Assembly: GCF_036746095.1 (NCBI RefSeq)
Contig: NZ_DAIOEU010000002.1
Location: 124,001 to 188,000 of the forward strand
Direction of reading: 5' to 3'
Length of the DNA stretch: 64,000 nucleotides
From: Dyella_B sp036746095
GTDB lineage: Bacteria; Pseudomonadota; Gammaproteobacteria; Xanthomonadales; Rhodanobacteraceae
The notes beneath the pieces were generated by a model. That model saw nothing but the letters and a program-made list of their open reading frames with translations, searched no databases and was not told the DNA's origin. This document shows positions 32,898 to 41,830 of the stretch, piece by piece (position 1 is the first letter of the stretch; each line of letters opens with the position of its first letter). A program made the translations under genes and the position numbers.

Positions 32898-34256
32898 TCA
32901 CGAGCGTTCGGAGGCGGATTTTACGACGGCTGCAAGACGTTCCGCCATCTGCCGTACTTCGGCCTCGTCGGCGGCTTCCACCGTTACACGCACCAGCGGT
33001 TCGGTGCCGGAAGCGCGCAATACCACGCGGCCGCGGCCAAGCAAGGCCTGCTCGGTATCGGCCAGCGCCTGGCGCACGGCGTCGGTGTTGAGCGCTTCGC
33101 GTGCGCCGGCGGCACGCACGTTGATCATCACCTGCGGCATTTTTTTCAGGCCCGCGCGCGCAGTGCTGAAATCCTGGCCGCACAGCTTCAGCGCTTCGAG
33201 CACGGCCAGCGCCGCGACGATGCCGTCACCGGTGGTGGCGCGATCCAGGCACAACAGGTGGCCGGAGGTTTCGCCGCCCAGGATGCCGTCGTGCTCCTTG
33301 AGCTTCTGCAACACGAAGCGGTCGCCGACGTTGGCGCGGATCAGGTCCACGCTCAAGCCGGCCAGTGCCTTTTGCAAGCCGTAGTTGCTCATCAGCGTGC
33401 CAACCACCGGCCCCTTGAGCAGCCCGCGCGACTGCCAGCTTTGCGCCAGCACGTAGAGCATGTCGTCGCCGTCGCCAGGCACGCCGTGGCGATCCACCAC
33501 CTGCACGCGATCGCCATCGCCATCGAACGCAAAGCCGATATCGGCACCCTGCTCCACGACGGCGCGCTGTAGCGCTTCGGGGTGCATGGAGCCGACGCCG
33601 TCGTTGATGTTGAAGCCATCCGGCTTGTCGCCGATGGCATGCACGTTCGCACCCAGTTCGCTGAACACTTTCGGCGCGACTTGATAGGTGGCGCCGTGTG
33701 CGCAATCGAGCACGATCTTCAGGCCGGCGAGGCTGAAATCCTCCGGCAGGGTGGCTTTGCAGAATTCCGCGTAGCGCGTGATGGCGTCGGTAACGCGAAC
33801 CACTTTGCCGAGATATTGGGAATCCACCGTGGTGAACGGCGCTTCGGTTTCCAGTTCGATGGCCGTCTCGATCTCATCGGAGAGTTTTTCGCCGTAGGAG
33901 GAGAAGAACTTGATGCCGTTGTCATAATGCGGATTGTGCGAAGCGCTGATCACAATGCCGGCATCGGCGCGCAGGCTGCGGGTGAGATAAGCCACGGCCG
34001 GCGTGGGCATCGGGCCGAACAGGCGAACATCCGCGCCCGCCGCCGTCAGGCCGGCCTCAAGGGCGGATTCGAACATATAGCCGGAAGCGCGGGTGTCCTT
34101 GCCGATCAGTACCAGCGGGCGACGGGAGGATTTCTTCTCCCGACCCAGCACCACCCCGAGCCCCCGCCCCAGCCGCAGCATGAAATCCGCGCTGATGGGC
34201 CACTCGCCTACGCGTCCGCGGATGCCATCGGTACCGAAATATCTGCGCTGGTTCAT
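32898..34256 (-). CDS. glmM: Phosphoglucosamine mutase
   Basis: This 452-residue enzyme converts glucosamine 6-phosphate to glucosamine 1-phosphate for peptidoglycan and LPS precursors. The start MNQRRYFGTDGIRG is the family N-terminus. The phosphoserine loop ISASHNPHYDNGIKFF (Ser near 104), metal loop AFDGDGDR (near 245) and C-terminal phosphate-binding RASGTEPLVRV are all intact. It is last in orn-folP-glmM order, and folP-glmM is a common pairing. Confidence 0.97.
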   Translation of the reverse strand: MNQRRYFGTDGIRGRVGEWPISADFMLRLGRGLGVVLGREKKSSRRPLVLIGKDTRASGYMFESALEAGLTAAGADVRLFGPMPTPAVAYLTRSLRADAGIVISASHNPHYDNGIKFFSSYGEKLSDEIETAIELETEAPFTTVDSQYLGKVVRVTDAITRYAEFCKATLPEDFSLAGLKIVLDCAHGATYQVAPKVFSELGANVHAIGDKPDGFNINDGVGSMHPEALQRAVVEQGADIGFAFDGDGDRVQVVDRHGVPGDGDDMLYVLAQSWQSRGLLKGPVVGTLMSNYGLQKALAGLSVDLIRANVGDRFVLQKLKEHDGILGGETSGHLLCLDRATTGDGIVAALAVLEALKLCGQDFSTARAGLKKMPQVMINVRAAGAREALNTDAVRQALADTEQALLGRGRVVLRASGTEPLVRVTVEAADEAEVRQMAERLAAVVKSASERS

Positions 34257-34360
34257 AGAGGTCTGTCTTGGGAGAGGAGGTCAGGAAATAGGGACAAGGG
34301 CGTCGCCGAGGCGTGAATGCTACACCGCGTAGTTAGTTGTGCCTCAGGTTGTTGGGTGTG

Positions 34361-34390
34361 GCTCCCTCCCCTGCCCGCAGGGGAGGGAGC
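34361..34390. terminator. Perfect C/G palindrome after folP
   Basis: Two 14-base arms (GCTCCCTCCCCTGC and its complement) around two bases lie 12 bp beyond the folP stop and 105 bp before glmM. It has no T-run. It probably acts at the mRNA level as an end or stability element rather than as a strong terminator. Confidence 0.45.
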
Positions 34391-34401
34391 GGATCATGGC
34401 G

Positions 34402-35307
34402 TCAATCGTCGTCGGGCCAGCTTGGCATGTTGGGTTTATCGTGCCGCTCGGGGATGTCGCCGGCTTGCACGGCGTGCCATACCTTCAAGGCATCCACGGT
34501 CGGTGCCACGTCGTGCACGCGCACCATGCGCGCGCCGCGCTGCGCGGCGATCATGGCTGCAGCGACGGAGCCAGCAGCACGGTCGACCGGTTGCTGGCGA
34601 CCGGTGAGCGTGCCGATCATCGACTTGCGCGAGAGTCCCGCGTAAACACCGCTGCCGAGATCGGCAAAGCGTTGCAGTTTGCGTAGCAAGGCAAGGTTGT
34701 GCTCCATCGTTTTGCCGAAGCCGAAGCCGGGGTCGACCATCACTTTGCGCCGATCGATGCCAGCCATTTCGCACGCGAACAGGCGATCGGTAAGAAAGCG
34801 ATGCACTTCGCCCACCACGTCGTCGTAATGCGGCTCGTCTTGCATGCTGCGCGGCTCGCCCTGCATATGCATCAGGCAGATCGGCACGCGCAGTTCGGCC
34901 GCGGCATCCAAGGCACCTTCACGACGCAGTGCGTAAATGTCGTTGATCATGCCCGCACCGGCTGCCACCGCGGCGCGCATCACTTCCGGCTTGGACGTAT
35001 CGATGGCAATGGGCAGCGACGTGCGCGCCACCAGTTGCTCGATCACCGGAATAACCCGCTGCAATTCGTCTTCCACGGAAACATCTGCCGCACCGGGGCG
35101 GGTGGATTCGCCGCCCACGTCGAGCATGTCGGCGCCCTCTTCCGCCAACAGCACGCCACGTGCGACCGCGGCTTCCACGCTGGAAAACTGCCCGCCGTCG
35201 GAGAACGAATCCGGCGTGACGTTGATGATGCCCACCACGCGCGGACGATCCAGCGTCAACGGACGACCGTTGCAATCCAGCACCGTGGCGAACATATCCG
35301 CGCTCAC
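34402..35307 (-). CDS. folP: Dihydropteroate synthase
   Basis: This 301-residue TIM-barrel enzyme condenses p-aminobenzoate with the pterin pyrophosphate in folate synthesis and is the sulfonamide target. The pterin-site motifs are GIINVTPDSFSDGG (25-38), DVGGESTRPGA (about 62-72), LPIAIDTSKPEV, and later DPGFGFGKT. The start overlaps the orn stop by 4 bp (ATGA). Confidence 0.97.
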   Translation of the reverse strand: MSADMFATVLDCNGRPLTLDRPRVVGIINVTPDSFSDGGQFSSVEAAVARGVLLAEEGADMLDVGGESTRPGAADVSVEDELQRVIPVIEQLVARTSLPIAIDTSKPEVMRAAVAAGAGMINDIYALRREGALDAAAELRVPICLMHMQGEPRSMQDEPHYDDVVGEVHRFLTDRLFACEMAGIDRRKVMVDPGFGFGKTMEHNLALLRKLQRFADLGSGVYAGLSRKSMIGTLTGRQQPVDRAAGSVAAAMIAAQRGARMVRVHDVAPTVDALKVWHAVQAGDIPERHDKPNMPSWPDDD

Positions 35308-35873
35308 GCGTTTTGCTCCGCGCCGCCCAGCTCGCCCATGAATTGGCGGTAGTAGCGCAGCTCGTCGATGGAATCGCGGATATCCGACAGCGCGGTATGC
35401 GCCGATTCCTTGGAAAACCCGCGACCGATTGTCGGCGCCCAGCGCCGCGCCAGTTCCTTCAGCGTGGACACGTCGAGATTGCGGTAATGGAAGAAGCGTT
35501 CCAGCTGCGGCATTTCACGATGCAGGAAGCGACGATCCTGGCAAATGGAATTGCCGCACATCGGCGACTTGCCGGGCACCACCCACGGCTTGAGAAAATC
35601 CAGCGTGGCGCGTTCCGCTTCGGCATGCGTGGTGCTGGATACCAATACCTGGTCCCACAAGCCCGATCGCCGGTGCTGGTTGCGGTTCCAGGTGTCCATC
35701 GCCTCCAGCCGCTCCATCTCGTGACCAATCGCGAAGACAGGGCCTTCCGCCAGAATCAGCAGGTCCTTGTCGGTGACGATGGTGGCGATCTCGAGGATCG
35801 AATCGTTGTCGGTATCCAGACCGGTCATTTCCAGGTCGATCCAGATCAGGTTGTCTTCGTTCGCTTGGCTCAT
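35304..35873 (-). CDS. orn: Oligoribonuclease
   Basis: The start at 35873 is set by AGGAGG five bases upstream (189 residues). It is a DEDDh 3'-5' exonuclease that degrades 2-5-mer RNAs and pGpG, closing c-di-GMP breakdown. Motifs: DLEMTGLD near residue 12, CGNSICQDRRFL, and HTALSDIRDSI with the catalytic His and Asp. It is translationally coupled to folP. Confidence 0.97.
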   Translation of the reverse strand: MSQANEDNLIWIDLEMTGLDTDNDSILEIATIVTDKDLLILAEGPVFAIGHEMERLEAMDTWNRNQHRRSGLWDQVLVSSTTHAEAERATLDFLKPWVVPGKSPMCGNSICQDRRFLHREMPQLERFFHYRNLDVSTLKELARRWAPTIGRGFSKESAHTALSDIRDSIDELRYYRQFMGELGGAEQNA

Positions 35874-35952
35874 GCACCCCTCCTGTCGGCAGAGTTTAGC
35901 CGGGGGCGGATATGACGCCAAATGCTCGCCGGGATTCCCGTAGAATCCGTGC

Positions 35953-37401
35953 ATGCATACGCTTTTTTGGCATGACTACGAAACCTTCGGTACGGACACG
36001 CGCCGGGACCGGCCGATCCAGTTCGCCGGCATCCGGACCAACCTGGAACTGGAAATCATCGACGAGCCGGTGATGTTCTTCGGCAAGCCGCCGCATGACA
36101 CGCCGCCCAGCCCGGAGTCCTGCCTGATCACCGGCATCACGCCGCAGCAGGCCGAACGCGATGGTTTGATCGAGGCCGATTTCGCCGCACGCGTCCACGA
36201 ACAGCTGGCCGCGCCGGACACCTGTGGCGTGGGCTACAACTCGCTGCGCTTCGATGACGAGTTCACGCGTCAATTGCTGTACCGCAATTTTTTCGAGCCT
36301 TATGCGCGCGAATGGGAAAACGGCAATTCGCGCTGGGACCTGATCGACCTGGTGCGCATGTGCGCCGCGCTGCGGCCGGAAGGCATCGTATGGCCCACGC
36401 ATGATGACGGCACGCCCAGCTTCAAGCTGGAACATCTGGCGGCGGCCAATCATCTGCGGCAGGAACGCGCGCACGATGCGCTGTCCGACGTGTATGCGCT
36501 GATCGACCTGGCACGCCTGATCCGCGTGCGCCAGCCACGGCTGTGGGATTGGCATTTCGGCTTGCGTCGCAAGCAGCGCGTATTCGAATTGCTCGATCTC
36601 GCGGCGATGACACCATTGGTGCATGTGTCCTCGCGCTATCCGGCCAGCCGTGGTTGCCTGGCGATGATCATTCCATTGGCGGTGCATCCGGCGCGGCCGG
36701 GTGAAATCATCGTGTACGACCTCGCGCAGGATCCGTGCGATCTGTTGGAACTGGAGGTGGAGGACATCGTCGACCGCATCTTTACGGCACGCGCCGATCT
36801 TCCCGAGGGTGTGGAGCGTATTCCGTTGCGTACCGTGCATGCGAATCGCTCGCCGGCACTGGCCCCGCTTTCCGTGCTGAAGGGCGTGGATCTTGCGCGG
36901 TTGCAATTGGATGTGGATCGCTGTCTGGGCTACGCGGAGCAATTGCGCACGGCGACGAATCTGGCCGACAAACTGCGTCGCATTTTCCAGCGCACGGCCG
37001 AGCTGCCGCCACCGGAAGATCCGGAGCTGGCGTTGTATGGCGGCTTTCTCCTCGATAGCGATAAACGCTTGTTGCGCGAAGTGCGCACGACGCCGCCGGA
37101 GCAATTGGGATCGCGCAGGTTCAATTTTCGCGATGCGCGTTATCCGGAGCTGCTGTTTCGCTATCGTGCGCGCAACTGGCCGGAGACGTTGACGGCCGAG
37201 GAACGGGAGCGGTGGGAAGCGTTTCGTATCCAGCGACTGACGCGGCCTACGCCACTTACTGCGCTGACCTTGGCGGATTATTTCGCCAAACTGGAATTAT
37301 TGCGCAGTGATCCGTTGGCTCGTGGCAGGGGCGCGATATTGGATCAGTTGCAAGCGTGGGGTGAGCAGCTTGCTGTGGAGGCCGGCGTTGCCATTGCCTG
37401 A
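35953..37401 (+). CDS. sbcB: Exodeoxyribonuclease I
   Basis: This 482-residue 3'-5' single-strand DNA exonuclease acts in recombination and mismatch repair. The DEDDh nuclease core opens with FWHDYETFGTDTRRDRPIQFAGIRT, continues YNSLRFDDEF and HDALSDVYALIDLA, and is followed by the SH3-like and helical C-terminal domains typical of E. coli ExoI. It is divergent from orn with 79 bp between starts. Confidence 0.96.
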   Translation: MHTLFWHDYETFGTDTRRDRPIQFAGIRTNLELEIIDEPVMFFGKPPHDTPPSPESCLITGITPQQAERDGLIEADFAARVHEQLAAPDTCGVGYNSLRFDDEFTRQLLYRNFFEPYAREWENGNSRWDLIDLVRMCAALRPEGIVWPTHDDGTPSFKLEHLAAANHLRQERAHDALSDVYALIDLARLIRVRQPRLWDWHFGLRRKQRVFELLDLAAMTPLVHVSSRYPASRGCLAMIIPLAVHPARPGEIIVYDLAQDPCDLLELEVEDIVDRIFTARADLPEGVERIPLRTVHANRSPALAPLSVLKGVDLARLQLDVDRCLGYAEQLRTATNLADKLRRIFQRTAELPPPEDPELALYGGFLLDSDKRLLREVRTTPPEQLGSRRFNFRDARYPELLFRYRARNWPETLTAEERERWEAFRIQRLTRPTPLTALTLADYFAKLELLRSDPLARGRGAILDQLQAWGEQLAVEAGVAIA

Positions 37402-37412
37402 CCCTCGCGGCC

Positions 37413-37490
37413 GTCATTCCCGCGAAAGCGCGAATCCATCATCGCCTTTCGCCAAAGAGCAAAAGGGATTCCCGCTTTCGCGGGAATGAC
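37413..37490. repeat. REP-like inverted repeat (cccgcgaaagcg subtype)
   Basis: GTCATTCCCGCGAAAGCG and CGCTTTCGCGGGAATGAC-type arms flank a short spacer, 11 bp past the sbcB stop. The 44385-44461 element has the same arms, and 55584-55608 is a minimal version. Confidence 0.75.
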
Positions 37491-37562
37491 GCCATACACA
37501 CATCGCCATATATGCCACCATTGCTGGGGTTTTCACCCCACACCTACGAGAATCGAATCGCC

Positions 37563-38249
37563 ATGCCGCGCGCCTATTTTTCGCCTGCCACGTTCCGTTT
37601 CCTGAAAAGCCTGGCCCGTAACAACAACCGCGAATGGTTCCAGAAGCACAAGGCCGAATACGAGCGCGACGTGCGCGATCCGTTCCTGGAACTGATCGGC
37701 GACATGCAGGCACCGCTGGCGAAGATCAGTGCCCACTTCCGCGCCGATCCGCGCAAGATGGGTGGCTCGCTGTTTCGCATCTACCGCGATACACGCTTCT
37801 CGAACGACAAGGAACCGTACAAGCCGTGGGCGAGTGCACGTTTTTTCCACGAGCGGCGGCACGAAATTCCGGCACCTTCGTTCTATGCGCACATCCAGCC
37901 GGGCGACTGCTTTGTCGGCGGCGGCATGTGGCATCCGGAACCGGATGCGTTGAAGCGCCTTCGCGCGTTTCTTGCCGACAATCCAGCCGCGTGGAAACGC
38001 GCCGTGCAGGGCAAGGCGTTCCGCGATCACTTTGCGTTCTGGGGCGATTCGTTGACACGGCCGCCGCGCGGATTCGATCCGGAGCATGAGCTGATCGAGG
38101 ATCTAAAGCGCAAGGATTTCGCGGCGGGCGAGCAGTTTGACGAAGCGCTGGCGTGTTCGTCGGAGCTGTTGCCGTTCATGGTGGCCAGCTACAAGCGGTT
38201 GGCGCCGATGATTGATTATTTGTGTGCGGCGCAGGAGCTGGAGTTTTAA
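37563..38249 (+). CDS. DUF2461 (TIGR02453-type) protein
   Basis: The chosen start gives 228 residues beginning MPRAYFSPATFRFLKSLARNNNREWF, the usual opening of this conserved family. Further conserved blocks are FRIYRDTRFSNDKEPYKPW, GFYxH-like SFYAHIQPGDCFVGGGMWHPEPD and a C-terminal LPFMVASYKRLAPMIDYL. It is a soluble, alpha/beta protein with no known enzyme activity that I can cite. It lies alone between two REP-like elements. Confidence 0.9.
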   Translation: MPRAYFSPATFRFLKSLARNNNREWFQKHKAEYERDVRDPFLELIGDMQAPLAKISAHFRADPRKMGGSLFRIYRDTRFSNDKEPYKPWASARFFHERRHEIPAPSFYAHIQPGDCFVGGGMWHPEPDALKRLRAFLADNPAAWKRAVQGKAFRDHFAFWGDSLTRPPRGFDPEHELIEDLKRKDFAAGEQFDEALACSSELLPFMVASYKRLAPMIDYLCAAQELEF

Positions 38250-38270
38250 GTAAACCTGTCATCGCCTCAC

Positions 38271-38390
38271 GTCATTCCGGCGAAGGCCGGAATCCAGTAC
38301 GCACACGTTGTGCGAAGCACTCAACATAAAGAAATTATGTGTGCTTCGCACGTCATATCTAGACTGGATTCCGGCCTTCGCCGGAATGAC
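38271..38390. repeat. REP/REPIN-like element, complete
   Basis: This is the best copy of the family. GTCATTCCGGCGAAGGCCGG and its complement form the ends, with inner arms AATCCAGT/ACTGGATT and GTGCGAAGCAC/GTGCTTCGCAC around an AT-rich centre. The three nested palindromes would fold into one 120-base hairpin. It lies between the convergent DUF2461 and lysS genes. Confidence 0.8.
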
Positions 38391-38436
38391 GTGAGGGAAA
38401 GGAAATTTCCCGCGAGATTCGCCCCTCGCCCCAGCC

Positions 38437-38470
38437 CTCTCCCCCGTTATTGATCAACGATGGGGGAGAG
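38437..38470. terminator. C/G palindrome after lysS
   Basis: CTCTCCCCC and GGGGGAGAG enclose 16 bases containing a smaller TTGATCAA palindrome, 8 bp past the lysS stop. It belongs to the same recurring 3'-end type as 30677, 31722 and 34361. Confidence 0.45.
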
Positions 38471-38478
38471 CGAGTAGA

Positions 38479-39999
38479 TCACGCTTCCGGACGCATGTAG
38501 GGAAACAACAACACGTCGCGAATCGACGATGAGTTGGTCAGCAACATCACCAACCTATCGATGCCCACGCCAAGCCCACCCGTCGGCGGCAAGCCCACTT
38601 CCAGCGCGCGAATGTAATCGGCATCGAAGTGCATGGCTTCGTCGTCGCCGGATTCCTTCGCATCCACCTGCGCCTGGAAGCGCGCGGCCTGGTCTTCCGG
38701 ATCGTTCAATTCGGAGAAGCCGTTGGCGAGCTCCTTGCCGTTGATGAACAGCTCGAAGCGATCGGTGATGCCCTTGTCGACGTCGTTCTCGCGCGCAAGC
38801 GGCGAGACCTCCACCGGGTGGTCGATGATGAAGGTGGGTTGCACCAGTGTGTGTTCCACCGTCTTTTCGAAGATTTCCAGCAGCAGCTTGCCCCAGCCGT
38901 AGCCGGGCTTCACCTGCACACCAAGGCGCCTGGCATGCGCCGCCATGGCGTCGCGGTTGCGCAGTTCTTCGCGCCTGATCTCGGGGTTGAGCTCCAGCAC
39001 GGCGTCTTCCATGCGCCAGCGGCGAAAGGCGGGCCCAACGTCGATCTCGGCACCTTCCCAGGTGAGCTGGGTGGTGCCCAGCACGTTCTTCGCCGTCTGG
39101 CGGATCATCGCCTCGGTGAGGTCCATGATCTCGTGATAGGTGGCGTAGGCCTGGTAGAGCTCGAGCATGGTGAATTCGGGGTTGTGCCGCGTGGACACGC
39201 CCTCGTTGCGGAAGTTGCGATTGATCTCGTAGACGCGGTCGAAGCCGCCCACTACCAGGCGCTTCAGATACAGCTCCGGCGCCACACGCAGGTAAAGATC
39301 GATATCCAGCGCGTTGTGATGCGTGATGAAGGGACGCGCCGTGGCGCCGCCGGGGATGATGTGCATCATCGGCGTTTCCACTTCCATGAAGCGGTACGGC
39401 TCGGCTTCCAGCCACTTGCGGATGTAGCCGATGATCTTCGAGCGCAGCATGAAGGCGCGGCGCGCTTCCTCGGTAACGATCAGGTCGACGTAGCGCTGGC
39501 GATAGCGCTGTTCCACGTCAGCCAGGCCATGCCACTTGTCCGGCAGCGGACGCAGGCTCTTGGTGAGCAGGCGCAGCGCTTGCACCTTCACCGACAGTTC
39601 GCCGGTCTTGGTGCGCATCAGCAGGCCCTCGGCACCGACCAGGTCGCCCACGTCCCAGCCCTTGAAGGCCTCGTACGTGGCTTCGCCCACCGTGCCCTGG
39701 TGAATGAACAACTGGATGCGGCCGGTGAAATCCTGCATCTGCACGAAGCTGACCTTGCCCTGCACGCGCTTGAGCACGATGCGGCCGGCCACTTTCACAT
39801 GGCGTGCCAGCGCTTCGATGGCTTCCGCGGTGTGCTGCTCCTTGTCTTCGAACTCGGCCTGCAAGTCGCCGGCCAAGCTGTCGACCTTGAAGTCGTTCGG
39901 GAAGGCGATGCCCTGCTCGCGCAGCGTCTTGAGCTTTTCGCGGCGCTCGGCGATCAGCTTGTTTTCGTCGATGGGCAGGTTGTCGGTGGTATCAGTCAT
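38479..39999 (-). CDS. lysS: Lysyl-tRNA synthetase (class II)
   Basis: This 506-residue enzyme charges tRNA-Lys. The N-terminal OB-fold anticodon domain (about 65-150, VAGRIVLKRVQGKVSFVQMQDFTGRIQLFI) precedes the class II core: motif 2 FRNEGVSTRHNPEFTMLELYQAY and motif 3 GLGVGIDRLVMLLTNS near the C-terminus. The start at 39999 (MTDTTDNLP) is preferred over a 13-codon longer TTG frame. Proximity to prfB is conserved in gammaproteobacteria. Confidence 0.97.
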   Translation of the reverse strand: MTDTTDNLPIDENKLIAERREKLKTLREQGIAFPNDFKVDSLAGDLQAEFEDKEQHTAEAIEALARHVKVAGRIVLKRVQGKVSFVQMQDFTGRIQLFIHQGTVGEATYEAFKGWDVGDLVGAEGLLMRTKTGELSVKVQALRLLTKSLRPLPDKWHGLADVEQRYRQRYVDLIVTEEARRAFMLRSKIIGYIRKWLEAEPYRFMEVETPMMHIIPGGATARPFITHHNALDIDLYLRVAPELYLKRLVVGGFDRVYEINRNFRNEGVSTRHNPEFTMLELYQAYATYHEIMDLTEAMIRQTAKNVLGTTQLTWEGAEIDVGPAFRRWRMEDAVLELNPEIRREELRNRDAMAAHARRLGVQVKPGYGWGKLLLEIFEKTVEHTLVQPTFIIDHPVEVSPLARENDVDKGITDRFELFINGKELANGFSELNDPEDQAARFQAQVDAKESGDDEAMHFDADYIRALEVGLPPTGGLGVGIDRLVMLLTNSSSIRDVLLFPYMRPEA

Positions 40000-40075
40000 G
40001 GAGGTTCCATTGCTGCCGGCGCTCAAACCGAACGCCAAACACTTCTTTTATGTATCGCTGATGGTCAAACGGCCA

Positions 40076-40414
40076 TCAATCGTCTTTGCCGAACACATGC
40101 TTGACGGCGTGTTTGGTGGCGTCCCAGCCTTCGCGCGTACCATGCGCGACGCCGTGGCCGACTTCCTTGGCCCCATGCCCGATGCCATGGCCCGCTTCTT
40201 TGGCGCCATGGCCGATCGTCTTGGCGACATGCGCGGTAGCGTGTCCGACATCGCGCGCACCGTTTGCAGTGGCATGCCCAACATCACGCGCGCCGTTGCC
40301 GATGGCATGTCCGGCGTCTTTGGCATCCTGCTTGACGGTTTGGGCGGCAGCGTTGCTGAAAAACACGACGCTCGCGCATGCAAAAAGAACTGCATAGATC
40401 GTTTTGCGGTTCAT
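40076..40414 (-). CDS. Small secreted protein with 11-residue amphipathic repeats
   Basis: The start at 40414 follows GGGGAG at eight bases and gives 112 residues. A signal peptide (KTIYAVLFACASVVFFSNAAAQ, cleavage near AAA-QT) precedes repeats of the type K/R-x-x-GHA-x-x-G-A-[KR]-[DE], about eight times, ending in GKDD. The Gly-His spacing every 11 residues suggests an extended amphipathic helix like LEA or apolipoprotein repeats, possibly membrane- or metal-interacting. It lies between lysS and prfB on the same strand. I do not recognise a named family. Confidence 0.7.
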   Translation of the reverse strand: MNRKTIYAVLFACASVVFFSNAAAQTVKQDAKDAGHAIGNGARDVGHATANGARDVGHATAHVAKTIGHGAKEAGHGIGHGAKEVGHGVAHGTREGWDATKHAVKHVFGKDD

Positions 40415-40436
40415 GCGATGACTCCCCGATCGGTGA

Positions 40437-41562
40437 TCAAGCATCCACACGCTTGGCGCCGGCATCCAAACCTGCTTTCAGGCTGGCCTCGATGAAATCG
40501 TCGAGATCGCCGTCCAGCACCTTTTGCGTATCGGTGCGTTCTACGCCAGTGCGCAGATCCTTGATGCGGCTCTGGTCCAGCACGTAGTTGCGAATCTGGC
40601 TGCCCCAGCCGATGTCGGACTTGGTTGCTTCCAGCGCGTCTTTTTCGGCGTTTCGCCTTTGGATCTCCAGTTCGTACAGCTTGGCGGCCAGCATCTTCAT
40701 GGCGCGGTCGCGGTTGGCGTGCTGGCTGCGCTCGGTCTGGCAGGCCACCACCACGCCACTGGGTACGTGCGTGATACGCACGGCCGATTCGGTCTTGTTG
40801 ACGTGTTGGCCACCGGCACCGGACGAGCGGTACACATCGGTTTTTAGATCGGCCGGGTTGATCTCGATGTCGATATCGTCATCCACTTCGGGTGACACGA
40901 ACACTGAGGTGAAGCTGGTGTGGCGGCGGTTGTCGGAATCGAACGGGCTCTTGCGCACCAGGCGGTGCACGCCGATTTCGGTTTTCAGCCAGCCGTAGGC
41001 GTAATCGCCCTCCACGCGGAAGGTGGCGGACTTGATGCCGGCCACGTCGCCCGCGCTGGCTTCCATCAGCTCGGTTTTCCAGCCGCGCGCTTCGCACCAG
41101 CGCAGGTACATGCGCAGCAGCATTTCGGCCCAGTCCTGCGCCTCGGTGCCGCCGGCGCCGGCCTGGATGTCGACGAAGGCGTTGGCCGAATCCATCTTGC
41201 CGGAAAACATGCGCTGGAATTCCAGCTTGCCCACTTCGGCGTCGAGCTTGCCGACGTCGCTCTGCACGGATTGCACGGTGGCTTCGTCGCCGTCGGCGGC
41301 CGCCATGTCCAGCAGTTCGCCGGCATCGGCAAGGCCGGAACTGATGCGGTCGATGCCGCTGACGATGGTGTCGAGGCGGGCGCGTTCGCGGCCCAGTTCC
41401 TGTGCGCGGGGCGGGTCGTCCCACACGGTGGGGCTTTCCAGTTCGCGGCTTACTTCTTCCAGACGCTCACGCTTGGCGTCGTAGTCAAAGATACCCCCTA
41501 AGCGACTCGATACGGGCCGTGAGGTCCGCGATCTGCGCAAGGATCGGATTGGTTTCGATCAT
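40437..41562 (-). CDS. prfB: Peptide chain release factor 2, with programmed +1 frameshift
   Basis: Translation starts at 41562 (MIETNPILAQIADLTARIESLRGYL), meets TGA at 41485-41487 and must shift +1 to continue in the main frame (374 residues in total). RF2 reads UGA and UAA: the SPF recognition tripeptide (RKSPFDS) and the catalytic GGQ (SGAGGQHVNKTES) are both present. Domain 1 is complete. Upstream pairing with lysS is usual. Gene callers that ignore the frameshift would start it wrongly near 41540. Confidence 0.97.
41484..41499 (-). promoter_or_regulatory. prfB +1 frameshift signal
   Basis: On the minus strand AGGGGG, three bases, CTT TGA C: an internal Shine-Dalgarno, a slippery Leu codon and the in-frame stop, the same string as in E. 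coli. Low RF2 lets the ribosome slip past UGA and restores RF2 synthesis, an autoregulatory loop. Confidence 0.95.
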
Positions 41563-41715
41563 GGTGGTTGAACCCTGGAGGGATGGCGCCCGATGGGCGC
41601 GAGATAAACGCCAATCGTAGCAAACCCGGTGCGAAGGCGCCTAGCCGAAAGAGACGAGCCTTGCCGGCCGGGATTGGCATCCTCGCCGGCGAAGGAACCA
41701 CCACGCAAAACTCTC

Positions 41716-41800
41716 GTAGGTTAGGCTGAGGCGCAGCCGAACCCCAACGAGCCATACACATTCCGATCTTGGGATTCGGCTGCGCCTCAGCCCGACCTAC
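41716..41800. repeat. Long inverted repeat between asnB and prfB
   Basis: Arms GTAGG..GGCTGAGGCGCAGCCGAA and TTCGGCTGCGCCTCAGCC..CCTAC enclose about 30 bases. It is distinct from the GTCATTC family and each arm is itself palindromic. It sits 30 bp past the asnB stop and may end its transcript. Confidence 0.65.
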
Positions 41801-41830
41801 TCAAATTCCTCGAAGGAGAGATGCCTGCGC

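Noticed and set aside
32145..33572. 475-residue + strand frame opposite the oxygenase and glmM
   Set aside because: It is antisense to two genes with intact catalytic motifs and its composition is shadow-like.
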